In this document: piece by piece, positions 62,933 to 64,000 of the stretch
Layout of the letters: each line of letters opens with the position of its first letter
Position numbering within the stretch: the stretch's first letter is position 1
NCBI RefSeq assembly: GCF_008710155.1
Contig: NZ_VYPZ01000010.1
Location: forward strand, 1-64,000
Direction of reading: 5' to 3'
DNA from: Sphingobium limneticum
GTDB taxonomy: Bacteria > Pseudomonadota > Alphaproteobacteria > Sphingomonadales > Sphingomonadaceae
Length of the DNA stretch: 64,000 nucleotides
Program-made: the position numbers and the translations under genes
Notes under the pieces: model-generated
Database searches by the model: none
Told to the model about the DNA's origin: nothing
What the model saw: the letters and a program-made list of their open reading frames with translations, nothing else

Positions 62933-64000
62933 ATGAAGGCCCATCAGACCATTCGTGCGATTGCCCTCGCTTCGGCCGCGTGGGGCGGCATGATCGCGCT
63001 GCCTGCACTGGCGCAGAACGCCCCGCCGCAGGCCGCCGCCGACGAGGATGGCGCAGCGATCGTCGTCACCGCGCGCCGGCGCGAGGAAACCCTGGTCAGC
63101 GTGCCGATCGCGGTCAGCGCCTTTTCCGGCGAAGCGCTGGAGCGGGGCGGTGCGATCGATATCACGGACCTCGCCAACGTCACCCCCAACACCACGCTGG
63201 AGGCGTCGCGCGGCACCAATTCGACGCTGACCGCCTTCATTCGCGGCGTGGGTCAGCAAGATCCGGTGTCGGGTTTCGAACAGGGCGTGGGCATCTATTT
63301 GGACGATGTCTATCTCAACCGGCCGCAGGGCGCGCTGCTCGACATTTATGATGTGGAACGGATCGAGGTGCTGCGCGGGCCGCAGGGCACGCTTTATGGC
63401 CGCAACACGATCGGCGGCGCGGTGAAATATGTGACCAAGCTGCTGCCGCAGGATTTCGCGCTGAAGGTGAAGGGCACCTATGGCAGCTATGATCAGGCGG
63501 ACGGGATCGTCACGGCGTCGGCGCCGATCGGCGACCTGATCCGCGTCGGTGGCGCCTTTGCCCGCCTGTCGCGCGGCGGGTTCGGCAAGAATCTCACCAC
63601 CGGGCAGGAAAATTACAACAAGGATATCTGGGCCGGGCGCGCCACCTTCGAAATGGGCGGCTATGGCGAACCGGTGCTGGTGCGCATCACCGGCGACTAT
63701 AGCAAGGACAAGAGCAGTCCGCGCGGCGGCCATCGGCTGATCCCCGGACAGGCGTCGGGCGCGCCGGTGCTGGACAATGTGTTCGATACGCGCGGCGGCC
63801 TGCTCGACCCCCGGCAGCAGGTGAAGTCCTACGGCCTGTCGATGAATATCTCGGCCGAATTGAACGATGTCTTCACGCTGAAATCGATCAGCGCCTGGCG
63901 CAAGGATGATAGCGCGTCGCCGATCGATTTCGACGCGCTGCCCGCCGTCGATGTCGACGTGCCGGCCTTCTACCGCAATGAGCAGCTGAGCCAGGAAGTG
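62933..64000 (+). CDS. TonB-dependent receptor, N-terminal part (continues past the window)
   Basis: The first 356 codons are in the window, without a stop; the rest lies beyond 64000. Signal peptide ending in ALPALAQ (about 1-27), TonB-box region AIVVTARRREETL, plug signature GVGIYLDDVYLNRPQGALLDIYDVERIEVLRGPQGTLYGRNTIGGAVKYVT. It resembles the receptor group common in sphingomonads with unknown substrates. AGGAG precedes the ATG by about 13 bases. Divergent from the TetR gene, 159 bases between starts. Confidence 0.92.
   Translation, partial: MKAHQTIRAIALASAAWGGMIALPALAQNAPPQAAADEDGAAIVVTARRREETLVSVPIAVSAFSGEALERGGAIDITDLANVTPNTTLEASRGTNSTLTAFIRGVGQQDPVSGFEQGVGIYLDDVYLNRPQGALLDIYDVERIEVLRGPQGTLYGRNTIGGAVKYVTKLLPQDFALKVKGTYGSYDQADGIVTASAPIGDLIRVGGAFARLSRGGFGKNLTTGQENYNKDIWAGRATFEMGGYGEPVLVRITGDYSKDKSSPRGGHRLIPGQASGAPVLDNVFDTRGGLLDPRQQVKSYGLSMNISAELNDVFTLKSISAWRKDDSASPIDFDALPAVDVDVPAFYRNEQLSQEV

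Overview
The window reads as a chromosomal segment of an alphaproteobacterium of the order Sphingomonadales (Sphingobium/Sphingomonas-like). Evidence: high GC with strong GC3 bias, TonB-dependent receptors with a DEIVVTAEKR-type start, DivK with DUF3572, CobS/CobT, the MoxR/DUF58/SpoIIM/RDD cluster, and dispersed repeats of the CCGTTCGGGCTGAGCTTGTC type that I associate with sphingomonads. No rRNA, tRNA or CRISPR array was seen.

Layout. 1-500: broken IS3-family element end. 562-3756: accessory, probably stress-related, block on the minus strand (PmtA-like methyltransferase, three small disordered proteins, DUF3175 protein, small lysine-rich protein), a response regulator whose phosphoacceptor Asp is Asn, and a divergent MgtC-like protein. 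4271-8464: a bufferin (copper-binding RiPP) locus: bufA2-bufB-bufC and the ECF sigma/NrsF anti-sigma pair leftward, bufA1-doxX rightward. Three promoters share the exact layout GTAAC(C/G)-N16-CGAA. 8679-16944: leftward ion-transport island (SLC13 permease, ClC exchanger, small membrane protein, DUF2254, DUF389, a broken pirin gene, NhaA). 16945-18087: 1.1 kb without a convincing gene, AT-rich at its end, with an 18-bp perfect palindrome. 18088-21709: TonB-dependent receptor followed by an exported tyrosine phosphatase. 21970-23563: HxlR regulator divergent from a PRISE-type short-chain reductase.

23678-30693: membrane protein, then the overlapping operon DUF4129-DUF4350-MoxR-DUF58-SpoIIM-RDD. 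30783-38929: PgeF, APC amino-acid permease, Bcr/CflA-type MFS exporter, Sel1-like protein, then a minus-strand operon DUF3572-HAD-RidA-GDPD-FemAB-like acetyltransferase, and divergent divK. 39077-49102: Tat-exported PhoX lipoprotein behind a Pho box, rpmG, a degenerate GDT1-family membrane protein, Dps, a GreA/GreB-type factor, and the cobS-osmC-phosphatase-cobT run, then an Hsp70-like protein.

49399-64000: J-domain protein divergent from bolA, GST-pirin, zinc-ribbon protein next to ftsE-ftsX-ydcF-plsC, tyrosine/histidine biosynthesis genes (tyrA/tyrC, hisC), a GIY-YIG gene boxed by perfect 32-bp inverted repeats, a 2-hydroxyacid dehydrogenase, metX-metW, PilZ and TetR proteins, and a second TonB-dependent receptor cut by the window edge.

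The two most noteworthy systems are the dual-bufferin locus with its sigma-factor promoter set, and the 382-bp GIY-YIG unit with hairpin-forming inverted termini. Start codons were chosen from ribosome-binding sites, ATGA/GTGA overlaps and family length; many genes start well inside the longest open frame.
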